Assembly: GCA_040758155.1 (NCBI GenBank)
Contig: JBFLWB010000135.1
Coordinates: 1-36,635, forward strand
Source of the DNA: Thermodesulfobacteriota bacterium
GTDB taxonomy: Bacteria > Desulfobacterota > Deferrimicrobia > Deferrimicrobiales > Deferrimicrobiaceae
Direction: 5' to 3'
DNA length: 36,635 nucleotides
Below, in pieces: positions 1 through 7,889 of the stretch. Below the pieces are notes generated by a model, which saw only the letters and a list, made by a program, of their open reading frames with translations, was not told the DNA's origin and searched no databases. A program made the translations under genes and the position numbers. Each line of letters begins with the position of its first letter. Position 1 is the first letter of the stretch.

Positions 1-1
1 G

Positions 2-262
2 CGGTTCGAGGGGTACCTGGACGGGGTGGAGCTGGTCAACGGCTACGAGGAGCTTACCGACGCGGAGGAGCAGGAGGCGCGCCTGGAGGCGCTTTCGGAG
101 CGGCACCGCCGCCTTTCCGGCGAGCGCCTCCCGCCGGATCCCGGTTTCCTCGAGGCGCTCCGGCGCGGGCTGCCCCCCTGCTCCGGCGCGGCCCTGGGAG
201 TCGACCGCCTCGTGATGCTCCTGCTCGGGAACGACGACATCGCGGACGGGATGTACCGATGA
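2..262 (+). CDS. epmA: EpmA-like EF-P lysyltransferase, C-terminal fragment
   Basis: This is the last ~86 residues of a gene that begins before the window. The fragment resembles the C-terminus of EpmA/GenX/PoxA, the class II lysyl-tRNA synthetase paralogue that attaches beta-lysine to a conserved lysine of elongation factor P. Visible family signatures are the stretch with ELVNGYEELTD and the class II motif 3 region CSGAALGVDRLVMLLLG, whose arginine contacts ATP. The tail after motif 3 is short (NDDIADGMYR), a little shorter than in enterobacterial EpmA. The stop TGA overlaps the ATG of the next gene by four bases, so the two are probably translationally coupled. A true LysRS is less likely because the spacing before motif 3 and the 'PPCSGAALGVDR' wording are EpmA-like. 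Confidence is limited only by the missing N-terminus. Confidence 0.82.
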   Translation, partial: RFEGYLDGVELVNGYEELTDAEEQEARLEALSERHRRLSGERLPPDPGFLEALRRGLPPCSGAALGVDRLVMLLLGNDDIADGMYR

Positions 263-1428
263 CCTCCCCGGGCTTCCTCCTCTTCCTGTTCTTCCTGGGG
301 CATCTGTTCACCGATTTCGTGCAGGGGGCGATCCCCGCCCTCCTTCCCTTCCTCAAGGAGAGGTTCCATCTGTCGTACGCCGTCACCGGGATGCTCATGA
401 TGGCGACCCACCTCACCTCCTCCGTGGTCCAGCCGCTGTTCGGGTACGTGTCCGACCGGCGGCCGCTGCCGGCGCTCATGCCGCTCGGGCTCGCGGTTTC
501 GGCGGTCGGCGTGGCGCTCGTCCCGTTCGCCCCTACCTTCGCGTGGGTCGTGGCGTTCGTCATCTTCGCGGGGCTGGGCACCGCGGCGTTCCACCCGGAA
601 GGGTTCAAGGCGACCGCGTGCATCGTTTCGGAGCGGCGGGCGACGGGGATGTCGCTCTTCTCCGTGGGCGGAAATCTCGGGTTCGGCCTCGGCGGTCCCG
701 CTGCGATCTTCCTCGTTTCCCGCTACGGACTGGAGGGAGCGACGGCGCTGCCGCTGCCGGCGATCGCGGCGGCCGCGCTGTTCCTTCCGGTCCTGCCGCA
801 CCTCCGAAGGAACCTGCGGTCGGTGTCGTCCGCGAAGCGCGCGGACGCGGACGCGGGGCCGGCACGCCCGGTCTACACCGTGTTCCTCATCGTACTGGTC
901 GTGGTCTTGCGGTCCTGGACCTGGCTGGGGCTGACCACCTACATCCCCTTCCTTTACCAGTCCCGGCTCGCCACCGACCCGTCGTACGTCGGCACGCTGC
1001 TCTTCTGCTACCTCGGGGCGGGGGCATTCGGGACGCTGATCGGGGGGCCGATGGCGGACCGGTTCGGGCACCGCAGGTTCCTTGCGGCCTCCGTGGCGCT
1101 CCAGGTCCCGCTGATCTGGCTCTTCCTGCGCGCCTCGGACGGACTCGTCTTTCCCATGGCGGCGCTGCTCGGAGCGACGATCATCTCGAATTTCTCGGTC
1201 ACGATGGTCATGGCGCAGGAGCTGTTCCCGAAGCGGCTCGCAACCGTTTCCGGGACCATCGCGGGATTCGCCATCGGCACGGGCGGGATCGGCGTCGCCT
1301 TCCTGGGCGCCGTGGCCGACCGGTACGGGCTGCCGGCCGCAATGAACCTCATCAACGTCTTCCCCGTCTTCGGCGCGCTCCTTTCGGCGCTGCTTCCGCT
1401 GCCCTGGAAGCCGCGCTCCGCGGGTTGA
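259..1428 (+). CDS. MFS transporter, fosmidomycin-resistance (Fsr) type
   Basis: A 389-residue polytopic membrane protein of the major facilitator superfamily, about 12 hydrophobic segments. The opening HLFTDFVQGAIPALLPFLKE, the 'FGYVSDRR' loop 2-3 motif and the AAFHPEG motif in the fourth to fifth segment are characteristic of the Fsr (fosmidomycin resistance) branch. Members export small molecules by proton antiport, but the natural substrate is usually unknown. A second loop motif (PMADRFGHRRF) marks the symmetric C-terminal half. The ATG start overlaps the upstream EpmA-like stop (ATGA), and the gene is followed by a weak terminator-like hairpin, so it appears to be the last gene of that unit. 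Family assignment is firm; substrate is not predictable from sequence. Confidence 0.85.
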   Translation: MTSPGFLLFLFFLGHLFTDFVQGAIPALLPFLKERFHLSYAVTGMLMMATHLTSSVVQPLFGYVSDRRPLPALMPLGLAVSAVGVALVPFAPTFAWVVAFVIFAGLGTAAFHPEGFKATACIVSERRATGMSLFSVGGNLGFGLGGPAAIFLVSRYGLEGATALPLPAIAAAALFLPVLPHLRRNLRSVSSAKRADADAGPARPVYTVFLIVLVVVLRSWTWLGLTTYIPFLYQSRLATDPSYVGTLLFCYLGAGAFGTLIGGPMADRFGHRRFLAASVALQVPLIWLFLRASDGLVFPMAALLGATIISNFSVTMVMAQELFPKRLATVSGTIAGFAIGTGGIGVAFLGAVADRYGLPAAMNLINVFPVFGALLSALLPLPWKPRSAG

Positions 1429-1457
1429 CGGGACCGCCTCCCCGCCGCAAACTTCGC

Positions 1458-1480
1458 CGGATCCGAATCCGCTGTTTTTA
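1458..1480 (+). terminator. weak intrinsic terminator-like hairpin after the Fsr-type transporter
   Basis: A 5-bp stem CGGAT / ATCCG with a four-base loop (CCGA) is followed directly by CTGTTTTTA, i.e. a short T tract. It lies 29 bases after the MFS stop codon and before the multicopper oxidase leader. The stem is short, so termination would be partial. Confidence 0.35.
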
Positions 1481-1493
1481 TCGGAGGATCTTA

Positions 1494-1546
1494 CCCTCAT
1501 AAGGAGGTATGTCCACCTGCCAACAGGCGGTTGTTCCGCATGAGGG
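1494..1546 (+). promoter_or_regulatory. structured leader that can mask the ribosome binding site of the multicopper oxidase
   Basis: CCCTCAT at 1494-1500 is perfectly complementary to ATGAGGG at 1540-1546. Inside this outer stem lies a small hairpin CCTG-CCAA-CAGG. The 3' arm contains the GAGGGA that is the best-placed ribosome binding site for the ATG at 1554. A strong AGGAGGT (1502-1508) sits in the loop side but touches the ATG at 1509 with essentially no spacing. The arrangement could modulate initiation; this is inferred from complementarity only. Confidence 0.35.
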
Positions 1547-1553
1547 AAAGACA

Positions 1554-3380
1554 ATGAAAGGGAATTCGGTATCCAGGAAAGCGGAGCAGCGACTCGCAAG
1601 ATACATGAAGGAAATCCGGGACGCCGGGAAATCGGGGCTGAGCCGGCGGGAGCTCATGCGATGGGGGCTGGTCGCAGGCGGCGCCGGGGCGGCGGCGATC
1701 CGGGGGATCCGCAACTTCAAGCCGCACTGGGCGCACGCGGCATTGAGAAACGGGAACGGGGAACTCGAGATCCGCAGCCCGGAAAACACGCCGTTCGTCG
1801 ATGCGCTCCCCATCCCGCACATCATGCAGCCGGTGATGCTGAATCCGGCCCCCACCCGGGAGACGAATCGCGTGCCGTCGGCGGTCACGGGATACATGGA
1901 GGCGCAACGGCCCGACCACCAGCGATGGGAGCAGTTTCTCCCGATGAAAATGTACGAGAGCGTCGAGCGGGCGGTCCGGCACGACTTCTACCCCGACATC
2001 GACGGGGTCCCTCCCTCCACGGTATGGACCTTCGTCGAGGCATCGACGGGAATCGCGGGGCCGCTCCGGATCAAGGCGCGTTACGGAGAGCCGGTGGTGC
2101 ACCGGATCCACAACGCGCTTCCCGAGGACAACGGCGGGTTCGGCATCAACAAGACCTCGACGCATCTGCACAACGGGCACTCGGCGTCCGAATCCGACGG
2201 GGGGCCGCTTCACTTTTACGATGCCGGGCTCTTCAAGGATTTCCATTGGGCCAACGTCCGCGCCGGCTTCGCGAGCACCCATCCGGAAACGAGCCTGAAC
2301 GGCCGCACCGTTCCGGGAGACGTGCGCGAGACGATGAGCTTTCTATGGTTCCACGACCACATGCACGACTTCACGGCGCAGAACACCTACAAGGGGCTCG
2401 TGTCGCTCTACACGCTCTTCAGCGACGACATCAACCTGGACACGGACGACGAGACCACGGGGCTGCGGCTGCCCAGCGGCGAGTTCGACATCCCGATGGT
2501 CTTCGCCGACAAGGCGTTCGACCCGACCACGGGGCAGCTGTTCTTCGACCTGTTCGACCTGGACGGGATGCTCGGAGACAAGGACACCGTCAACGGCGTC
2601 ATCCAGCCGTACCTGGAAGTCAAGCGGCGCAAGTACCGCTTCCGCTTCCTGGTCGGCGGGCCGTCCCGGGTCTACGAGTTTTTCTTAAGCAACGGGCAGG
2701 CGTTCGCCCAGCTCTCCACGGACGGGAACCTCCTTCCCCGGCCGCTGTACCGCAAAAGCATACGGCTCCAGGTGGCGGAGCGGGTGGACGTGATCGTGGA
2801 CTTCTCCAAAGCGCGGCCCGGGGAGACGATCTACCTCGAGAACCGGCTGGAGCAGACCGGCGGACGGGCGCCCACGGGGAAGCTCATCGCCCCGAAAAAC
2901 CTCGTCCAGTTCCGCGTGACGGACGACGCCCCGGACGAAAGCCGGATCCCGGCCGTCCTGCTCGACCTGCCCGACCGGAACGTTATGATCTCGAAAGAGA
3001 GGGAGTGGATATTCGATCGGCAGGGAGGCGCCTGGGCGGTTAACAACGTCTTCTTCGATCCCGAAAAGTTCGCCGCGGTGATCAGGCAGAACAGCGCCGA
3101 GCTCTGGGCGTTCAAATCCGCGGGGGGCTGGGTGCATCCCGGGCATCCCCACCTGGAAGAGTTCCAGATCGTCGACCGGGGCGGGATGCCGCCGCGGCCG
3201 GAGGAGGCCGGCCGGAAGGACATGCTCCCCGTCGGGGACGCGGTCTTCGGGACGGACAACTCGGCGGAGGCCAGGATCTTCCTGCAGTTCCGCGACTGGC
3301 TGGGGGACTACCCGATGCACTGCCACAACACCGTGCATGAAGACCACGGCATGATGGTGCTGTTCAACGTCGTGCCTTGA
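1554..3380 (+). CDS. Tat-exported multicopper oxidase, CotA/bilirubin-oxidase-like
   Basis: A 608-residue three-cupredoxin multicopper oxidase that would oxidise a metal ion (Cu(I), Mn(II), Fe(II)) or phenolic substrate with O2 in the periplasm. A twin-arginine signal is visible at residues ~30-50 (SRRELMRWGLVAGG). All four copper motifs are present: HLH near 204-206, HDH near 267-269, HPGHPH near 528-533 and the C-terminal HCHNTVHEDHGMM (589-601), so type 1, 2 and 3 copper sites look intact with a Met axial ligand. The pattern resembles Bacillus CotA. The ATG at 1554 is chosen because GAGGGA is suitably spaced; an in-frame ATG at 1509 is preceded by AGGAGGT with only one base or less of spacing. 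The SCO-like gene follows after 15 bp, suggesting a copper-loading partner. Substrate is not determinable. Confidence 0.88.
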   Translation: MKGNSVSRKAEQRLARYMKEIRDAGKSGLSRRELMRWGLVAGGAGAAAIRGIRNFKPHWAHAALRNGNGELEIRSPENTPFVDALPIPHIMQPVMLNPAPTRETNRVPSAVTGYMEAQRPDHQRWEQFLPMKMYESVERAVRHDFYPDIDGVPPSTVWTFVEASTGIAGPLRIKARYGEPVVHRIHNALPEDNGGFGINKTSTHLHNGHSASESDGGPLHFYDAGLFKDFHWANVRAGFASTHPETSLNGRTVPGDVRETMSFLWFHDHMHDFTAQNTYKGLVSLYTLFSDDINLDTDDETTGLRLPSGEFDIPMVFADKAFDPTTGQLFFDLFDLDGMLGDKDTVNGVIQPYLEVKRRKYRFRFLVGGPSRVYEFFLSNGQAFAQLSTDGNLLPRPLYRKSIRLQVAERVDVIVDFSKARPGETIYLENRLEQTGGRAPTGKLIAPKNLVQFRVTDDAPDESRIPAVLLDLPDRNVMISKEREWIFDRQGGAWAVNNVFFDPEKFAAVIRQNSAELWAFKSAGGWVHPGHPHLEEFQIVDRGGMPPRPEEAGRKDMLPVGDAVFGTDNSAEARIFLQFRDWLGDYPMHCHNTVHEDHGMMVLFNVVP

Positions 3381-3395
3381 CGAAGGGAGGAAACG

Positions 3396-4043
3396 ATGGA
3401 CCGCAGACATTTTCTCGGCGGCCTGGCGACCGCCGCCATAGGGATCGCCGCGCTCTCCACGATTCCGGGACCTCCGGATCCCAAGGTGAAGAGCCCGTAT
3501 TCCGACATCCCCTCCCCTCAAAGGCGACGGGACCGGTTCGTGAACGTCCCGCTGATCACTCACGAAGGGAGGGAGGTACGTTTCTACGACGATCTCCTCA
3601 AGGACAGGACCGTCGTGTTGAACATGCTCTACACGGTCTGCACGGCGGAGGCGATCTGCCCCCTCGGGACCGCGAACCTCGTGAAGGTCCAGCGGATCCT
3701 GGGACGCAGGATGGGAAAGGACATCTTCTTCTACTCCATCACCCTCGACCCGGAGAACGACACGCAGTCCGTCATGAAGGCCTATGCGAAGGCATTCAAG
3801 GTCGGGCCGGGTTGGGAATTCCTCACCGGGCGGAAAGAGGACATCGAGCGGCTTCGCCGCAACCTCGGATACGTGGACCCCGATCCGGTCCGGGACAGCG
3901 ACCCGTCCCAGCACAGCGGGATGATCCGCATCGGGATCGAGCCGCTGGAGCGGTGGGGAGGCTGCCCGGTCCTAAGCCGCCCCGGCGTGATCGCCGACGC
4001 CATCCTCCGGCTGGAGCCGGGAAGGCTCCTGACGGCCGCGTAA
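3396..4043 (+). CDS. SCO1/SenC-like copper-binding thioredoxin-fold protein with a variant Cys motif
   Basis: A 215-residue exported protein. The N-terminus has a Tat-like signal (DRRHFLGGLATAAIG). The body has the SCO/SenC thioredoxin fold: the 'RTVVLNMLYTVCT...CPLGTANL' segment, the 'FFYSITLDPENDT' strand-loop, and a late histidine (H173 in PSQHSGM) that matches the third copper ligand of the family. SCO proteins bind Cu with CxxxC plus His and deliver it to oxidases. Here the two cysteines are C82 and C88, a CX5C spacing rather than the usual CX3C, with the CP dipeptide after the second Cys kept. It follows the multicopper oxidase by 15 bp on the same strand, which suggests maturation of that enzyme. 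Function as a copper donor is inference from family and position. Confidence 0.75.
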   Translation: MDRRHFLGGLATAAIGIAALSTIPGPPDPKVKSPYSDIPSPQRRRDRFVNVPLITHEGREVRFYDDLLKDRTVVLNMLYTVCTAEAICPLGTANLVKVQRILGRRMGKDIFFYSITLDPENDTQSVMKAYAKAFKVGPGWEFLTGRKEDIERLRRNLGYVDPDPVRDSDPSQHSGMIRIGIEPLERWGGCPVLSRPGVIADAILRLEPGRLLTAA

Positions 4044-4067
4044 GACGTTGCATGAAGCGTTAAGGAA

Positions 4068-4090
4068 GGGGCGCGGGCGATCCGCGCCCC
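4068..4090 (+). terminator. GC-rich hairpin after the SCO-like gene
   Basis: GGGGCGCGG (4068-4076) and CCGCGCCCC (4082-4090) form a perfect 9-bp stem with a five-base loop (GCGAT), 24 bases after the stop codon. No T tract follows, so it may slow RNA decay or act as a weak terminator. It abuts the left end of the inverted-repeat element. Confidence 0.45.
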
Positions 4091-4091
4091 T

Positions 4092-4402
4092 AACCCGCAT
4101 TTCTCACCAGCCTCCTACTGCGGCGACGTCCATGGATGGACAAGTGCCGCGGGCGCCATGGATGGCGCGGAGCGGCCGGCGGATACGGGCATACCTGCTG
4201 CGTTGTGCCCCTCCCGCCGAGAACGGCATGATGTGCCGGCGCCCGGGGGTACCCCAGGGAGCGTTTCATGTACGGGAGTGGGGCGCTCGGTCGGGCTCCT
4301 CGACGCACTGTCAAGTGCGCCTCCGGGGCCCTCGGTCGCGACGCCTTGTAGCCACGCCCGTCTCCACCGCCTCGCTACGGACCCTGGTGAGAAATGCGGG
4401 TT
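4092..4402. repeat. ~311-bp non-coding element with perfect 19-bp terminal inverted repeats (MITE-like)
   Basis: The left end (4092-4110) is AACCCGCATTTCTCACCAG and the right end (4384-4402) is its exact reverse complement. Partial complementarity continues a few bases inward on both sides. Inside is another near-palindrome, GCGCCATGGATGGCGC, whose CATGGATGG core is also present 20-30 bases upstream. No convincing coding frame exists; short open frames reading through the ends terminate in LVRNAG on either strand simply because of the inverted repeats. The size, terminal repeats and lack of a transposase are what a miniature inverted-repeat element or a mobile structured repeat looks like. 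Target-site duplications are not obvious. Only one copy is in this window. Confidence 0.6.
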
Positions 4403-4430
4403 GACACGTTCCGACCCCCCCTCCTACGAT
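4401..4430 (+). promoter_or_regulatory. putative sigma-70 promoter of the TolC-family gene, built on the repeat end
   Basis: TTGACA (4401-4406), an 18-bp spacer and TACGAT (4425-4430) make a good housekeeping promoter about 55 bases before the TTG start at 4485. The TT of the -35 box is the last two bases of the right inverted repeat. Confidence 0.5.
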
Positions 4431-4484
4431 GAATCACTGCCGGAAGACCAGGCACGAAACCGGTGCATATCCCGGGAGGCATCC

Positions 4485-5795
4485 TTGACCCGTATCGCGC
4501 GGACCGCGTCCGTCGTTTTTCTGCTCGTCCTGCTGGCCGCTTCCCCCGCCCTTGCGGCCGGGGACAACGCCGCGGCCGTTCCGCCCGGGAGCCGCCCGTT
4601 CCCGGTCGTCTGGACGCTCGACGACGTGACCGCCTTCGCCCTGAAGAACCACCCGCTGCTGATGCAGGCCGGCGCGGACGTCGCGGCCGCGGCGGCGAGG
4701 AAGGGGCAGGCGGAGGCCGCCCGATACCCCTTCGTGGACCTTTCCGCCGGCAGGAGCCGGACGAAGTCCTTCTCCGCGCAATCGCGTTCGAGCGTCACCC
4801 TCGAGACCGATTTCGTCCGCGGGGACCTCCAGTGGACGATCTACGACTTCGGCCGGACCGGGGCGGCGGTGGACCGGGCGGACGCGCTCGCCGGGATCGT
4901 CCGGGAAAACGCGGCGACGACGCGCGAGGACGTGCTCTTCAACGCGAAGGTCGCCTTCTACAACGTCCTGCGCGCGGAGAACGCGGTGCAGTTCCAGGAG
5001 AAGAACGTCCGGCAGCGGGAATCGCTCTTCCGGCAGGCGCAGGCCTTCTATGAAACGGGAGTGCGGGCCAAGATCGACTTCGTCCGCGCGGAGGCGAACC
5101 TGTACGATTCCCGCGCCCTGCTGGGGCAGGCCCGGAACGACCTCCGCGTGGCGCGGATCACGCTGCTCCAGGCGATCGGACTCGACGGCCCGGCGGATTT
5201 CCTGCTCCTCGGCGAGCTTCCCGAAATGGCACTCGATGGAACGCTCGAGGAATGGATCGCGGAGGCGCACCGGAACCGGCCGGAGCTGCGCGCACTGGCG
5301 GAGAAGGAGCGGGCCGCGAACGAAACGCTGCGGCTCGCCAGGGCGAACAGGCTGCCTTTTGTGGCGGGCGCCGCGGAGTACGGATACGCCGGGGAGGATT
5401 ACCCGCTCGAGGAGAACTACCTGCTCTCCCTGACGCTGAACCAGCCGCTCTTCACGGGATTTTTGACCCGCGAGCAGATGCGGGAGGCGCAGGCGGCGCT
5501 GTCCTCCGTCCGGTACGAGACCGTCGAGGCGAAGCGCCGCGTCCGGCTCGAGGTGGAGCGGTCGGCCTACGGCGTCCAGGAGGCGAAGGAGCGGCTGGAG
5601 GCCCGCAGGAAGCAGCGGGAGGCGGCCGCGGAGAACCTGCGGCTCGCCACGGCCCGGTACGAGGTCGGGGCCGGCGACATCATCGAGATGACCGACGCGC
5701 AGACGCAGATGGTCAGCGCCGACACCGAGACCGTCAACACGGCCTTCGACTACGCGGTGTCCCAGTCGTCGCTGCTGCGCGCGATGGGCCGCTGA
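4485..5795 (+). CDS. TolC-family outer membrane efflux protein
   Basis: A 436-residue outer membrane factor. It begins with a TTG codon preceded by GGGAGG at five bases; the encoded N-terminus is a clear signal peptide (TRIARTASVVFLLVLLAASPALAA). Two OEP repeats are visible, each a long alpha-helical hairpin rich in Ala, Glu and Arg, with the typical 'LDDVTAFALKNHPLL' start, 'YDFGRTGAAVDRA' between strands, and 'LNQPLFTGF' at the second beta segment. Such proteins form trimeric channels that work with RND, ABC or MFS pumps and their adaptors. No adaptor or pump gene is adjacent, so it is an orphan or pairs with distant components. A longer open frame exists upstream, but it would run through the inverted-repeat element and lacks a signal peptide at its N-terminus. 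Confidence 0.85.
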   Translation: MTRIARTASVVFLLVLLAASPALAAGDNAAAVPPGSRPFPVVWTLDDVTAFALKNHPLLMQAGADVAAAAARKGQAEAARYPFVDLSAGRSRTKSFSAQSRSSVTLETDFVRGDLQWTIYDFGRTGAAVDRADALAGIVRENAATTREDVLFNAKVAFYNVLRAENAVQFQEKNVRQRESLFRQAQAFYETGVRAKIDFVRAEANLYDSRALLGQARNDLRVARITLLQAIGLDGPADFLLLGELPEMALDGTLEEWIAEAHRNRPELRALAEKERAANETLRLARANRLPFVAGAAEYGYAGEDYPLEENYLLSLTLNQPLFTGFLTREQMREAQAALSSVRYETVEAKRRVRLEVERSAYGVQEAKERLEARRKQREAAAENLRLATARYEVGAGDIIEMTDAQTQMVSADTETVNTAFDYAVSQSSLLRAMGR

Positions 5796-5815
5796 AGGGG
5801 CTCAGCCCCCCTTCT
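5796..5815. terminator. short hairpin between convergent TolC and thioesterase genes
   Basis: GGGGC (5797-5801) and GCCCC (5805-5809) form a stem around TCA, which is also the stop codon of the leftward thioesterase. AA precedes and pyrimidines (CCTTCTT) follow. It is a plausible shared transcription stop but short. Confidence 0.3.
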
Positions 5816-6221
5816 TCCCGCCGCCGGCGAGCGCTTCGCGGGATACGGGAAGCGCCGTGGAGATCCCCTTCGCCAGGACGCGCCCTTCCCCGTTCGTCAC
5901 GGTGAGCTCGCACACGATCGACTGGCGCCCCTTGTGGATCGCGCGCGACTCGCCGATCAGCGTCTCCCCGGGTTTCGCCGCCCGGATGATGTTGAATCCC
6001 CAGCTCACGCCGGTGGCGTCCGTCACGGCGTTGACCGAAAGGGCGAAGGCGGCGTCCGCGACCGCGAACAGCAGCACGCCGTGCCCGATATTGTGCGCGT
6101 TGAGGAAGCGCTCCTCGACGACCACCGACAGCTTCGCGTAGCCGTCCCGCGCCTCGATCAGCTTCATCCCGAAGTCCTGAATCAGCCGGTCGCCCCGGTA
6201 GATCTCCTGGACGCGATCCAT
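5802..6221 (-). CDS. PaaI-family hotdog thioesterase
   Basis: A 139-residue single-domain hotdog protein. The motif NAHNIGHGVLLFAVADAAFA (residues ~41-60) is the PaaI/PaaD signature: the NIGHG loop and the following Asp on the central helix form the catalytic site for acyl-CoA thioester hydrolysis. The beta strands after it (GVSWGFNIIRAAKPGETLIGESRAIHKGR) fit the family. The ATG start is preceded by GGAGGG. It lies 29 bp downstream of the arsenite permease on the same strand and is probably co-transcribed, although no arsenic-related role is known for this family. The acyl-CoA substrate is unknown; aromatic acyl-CoA is only the best-studied case. Confidence 0.8.
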   Translation of the reverse strand: MDRVQEIYRGDRLIQDFGMKLIEARDGYAKLSVVVEERFLNAHNIGHGVLLFAVADAAFALSVNAVTDATGVSWGFNIIRAAKPGETLIGESRAIHKGRQSIVCELTVTNGEGRVLAKGISTALPVSREALAGGGKKGG

Positions 6222-6250
6222 CAATCCCTCCGCATCGGGTAGTATTCCGC

Positions 6251-7335
<1,085 letters not shown>

Positions 7336-7339
<4 letters not shown>

Positions 7340-7539
7340 CCGCAGCAGCCGCCGCCCGAGCCGCAGCAGCCACCCTTGGAGCGCTTTGCGCCGTCGGGTG
7401 CGACACCGAAGAGCTCCTGCCCCTCCGCGCCGTCGCCGCAATTCGGGCAGCTCGGGACCCATCCTTCCTTCTCCTCGGCGGACATGCGCATCTCGTACGG
7501 CTCGGCGCACGCCTTGCAGAAATAGCTGTACTTCGGCAT
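7336..7539 (-). CDS. FmdB-like small zinc-ribbon protein with a double-Cys tail
   Basis: A 67-residue protein. The first half is an FmdB-type zinc ribbon: MPKYSYFCKAC with a second CPNC knuckle at about residues 31-34. The last 12 residues are glycine/cysteine-rich with two CC pairs (GGCCGSGGGCCG), a potential soft-metal binding tail. The ATG has a good ribosome site (GGAGGG) seven to eight bases upstream. The stop codon overlaps the acr3 start by four bases, so the two proteins are made together. FmdB-type ribbons are found with many metal and sulfur systems and have no defined general function. Delivery of As(III) to the permease is an attractive idea but is only inferred from the tail and the coupling. 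Confidence 0.75.
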
Positions 7540-7553
7540 CGCTTTCCCTCCGT

Positions 7554-7775
7554 TTATCCCTGGCAGCCCTTGTGCCCCATCATCGTCGCCATGGCCGAGA
7601 ACATGTTCTTCATCGGCCTGCCGCAATCCCGCACGAACAGGAGGAACATCTCCTGCATCTTCTCCTCGTTTCGCAGCATGTCCTGACAGAAAACAGGCAG
7701 GATCCTCCGGAGGACCTCCATCCGGTCCTGCTCGGACAGCGCGAGGAATCCCCGCTCGAGTTCCTCCACCATCAT
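7554..7775 (-). CDS. small hypothetical Met/Cys-containing protein of the arsenic operon
   Basis: A 73-residue protein I do not recognise. It is predicted helical with amphipathic character and has cysteines at about 30, 51 and 71; the C-terminal third is methionine-rich (MKNMFSAMATMM followed by GHKGCQG). It is the first gene of the leftward arsenic unit, with GGGAGG just before a double ATG. It sits 14 bp upstream of the zinc-ribbon gene and immediately downstream of the shared promoter-operator region. The composition would suit thiol/thioether metal contact, but no domain can be assigned. Conserved length and position in other ars operons would need a search to confirm. Confidence 0.6.
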   Translation of the reverse strand: MMVEELERGFLALSEQDRMEVLRRILPVFCQDMLRNEEKMQEMFLLFVRDCGRPMKNMFSAMATMMGHKGCQG

Positions 7776-7826
7776 GACGACCTCCCGGTTTTTCGGATGT
7801 TCCCGCGCGGAAAGGGTGCGGAAGCA

Positions 7827-7855
7827 TTGTCATTTTCCGCCGGAAAGGATAAGAT
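7827..7855 (+). promoter_or_regulatory. sigma-70 promoter of the arsR-arsC unit
   Basis: TTGTCA (7827-7832), a 17-bp spacer and TAAGAT (7850-7855) form a strong rightward promoter 35 bases before the arsR ATG. The operator-like palindrome begins at the next base. Confidence 0.6.
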
Positions 7856-7860
7856 GTCAA
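7832..7860 (-). promoter_or_regulatory. opposing promoter for the acr3 unit
   Basis: On the minus strand TTGACA (7855-7860), a 17-bp spacer and GAAAAT (7832-7837) read leftward into the small-protein/zinc-ribbon/acr3 unit. It is superimposed on the rightward promoter, so the -35 of each lies in or beside the -10 of the other. Confidence 0.5.
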
Positions 7861-7873
7861 TACGCTGATTGAC
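7856..7873. promoter_or_regulatory. candidate ArsR operator
   Basis: GTCAAT-acgctg-ATTGAC is a perfect 6+6 inverted repeat directly downstream of the rightward -10 box and covering the leftward -35 box. Its TCA-rich half sites are typical of ArsR/SmtB operators. Bound repressor at this place would silence both directions. Confidence 0.6.
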
Positions 7874-7889
7874 GATATGAGGATTCGAC

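Noticed and set aside
43-1599. Long open frames on the opposite strand of real genes, e.g. 43-1599 (-), 2685-3914 (-), 15625-17388 (+), 24752-26479 (+)
   Set aside because: High GC removes stop codons from antisense frames. Their translations are Arg/Pro/Gly-rich without domains, and recognised genes occupy the same DNA.
4048-4404. Open frames inside the inverted-repeat element, and the upstream extension of the TolC frame from 4158
   Set aside because: They have no ribosome site or domain, and end at the repeat termini. The TolC protein has a proper signal peptide and ribosome site at 4485.
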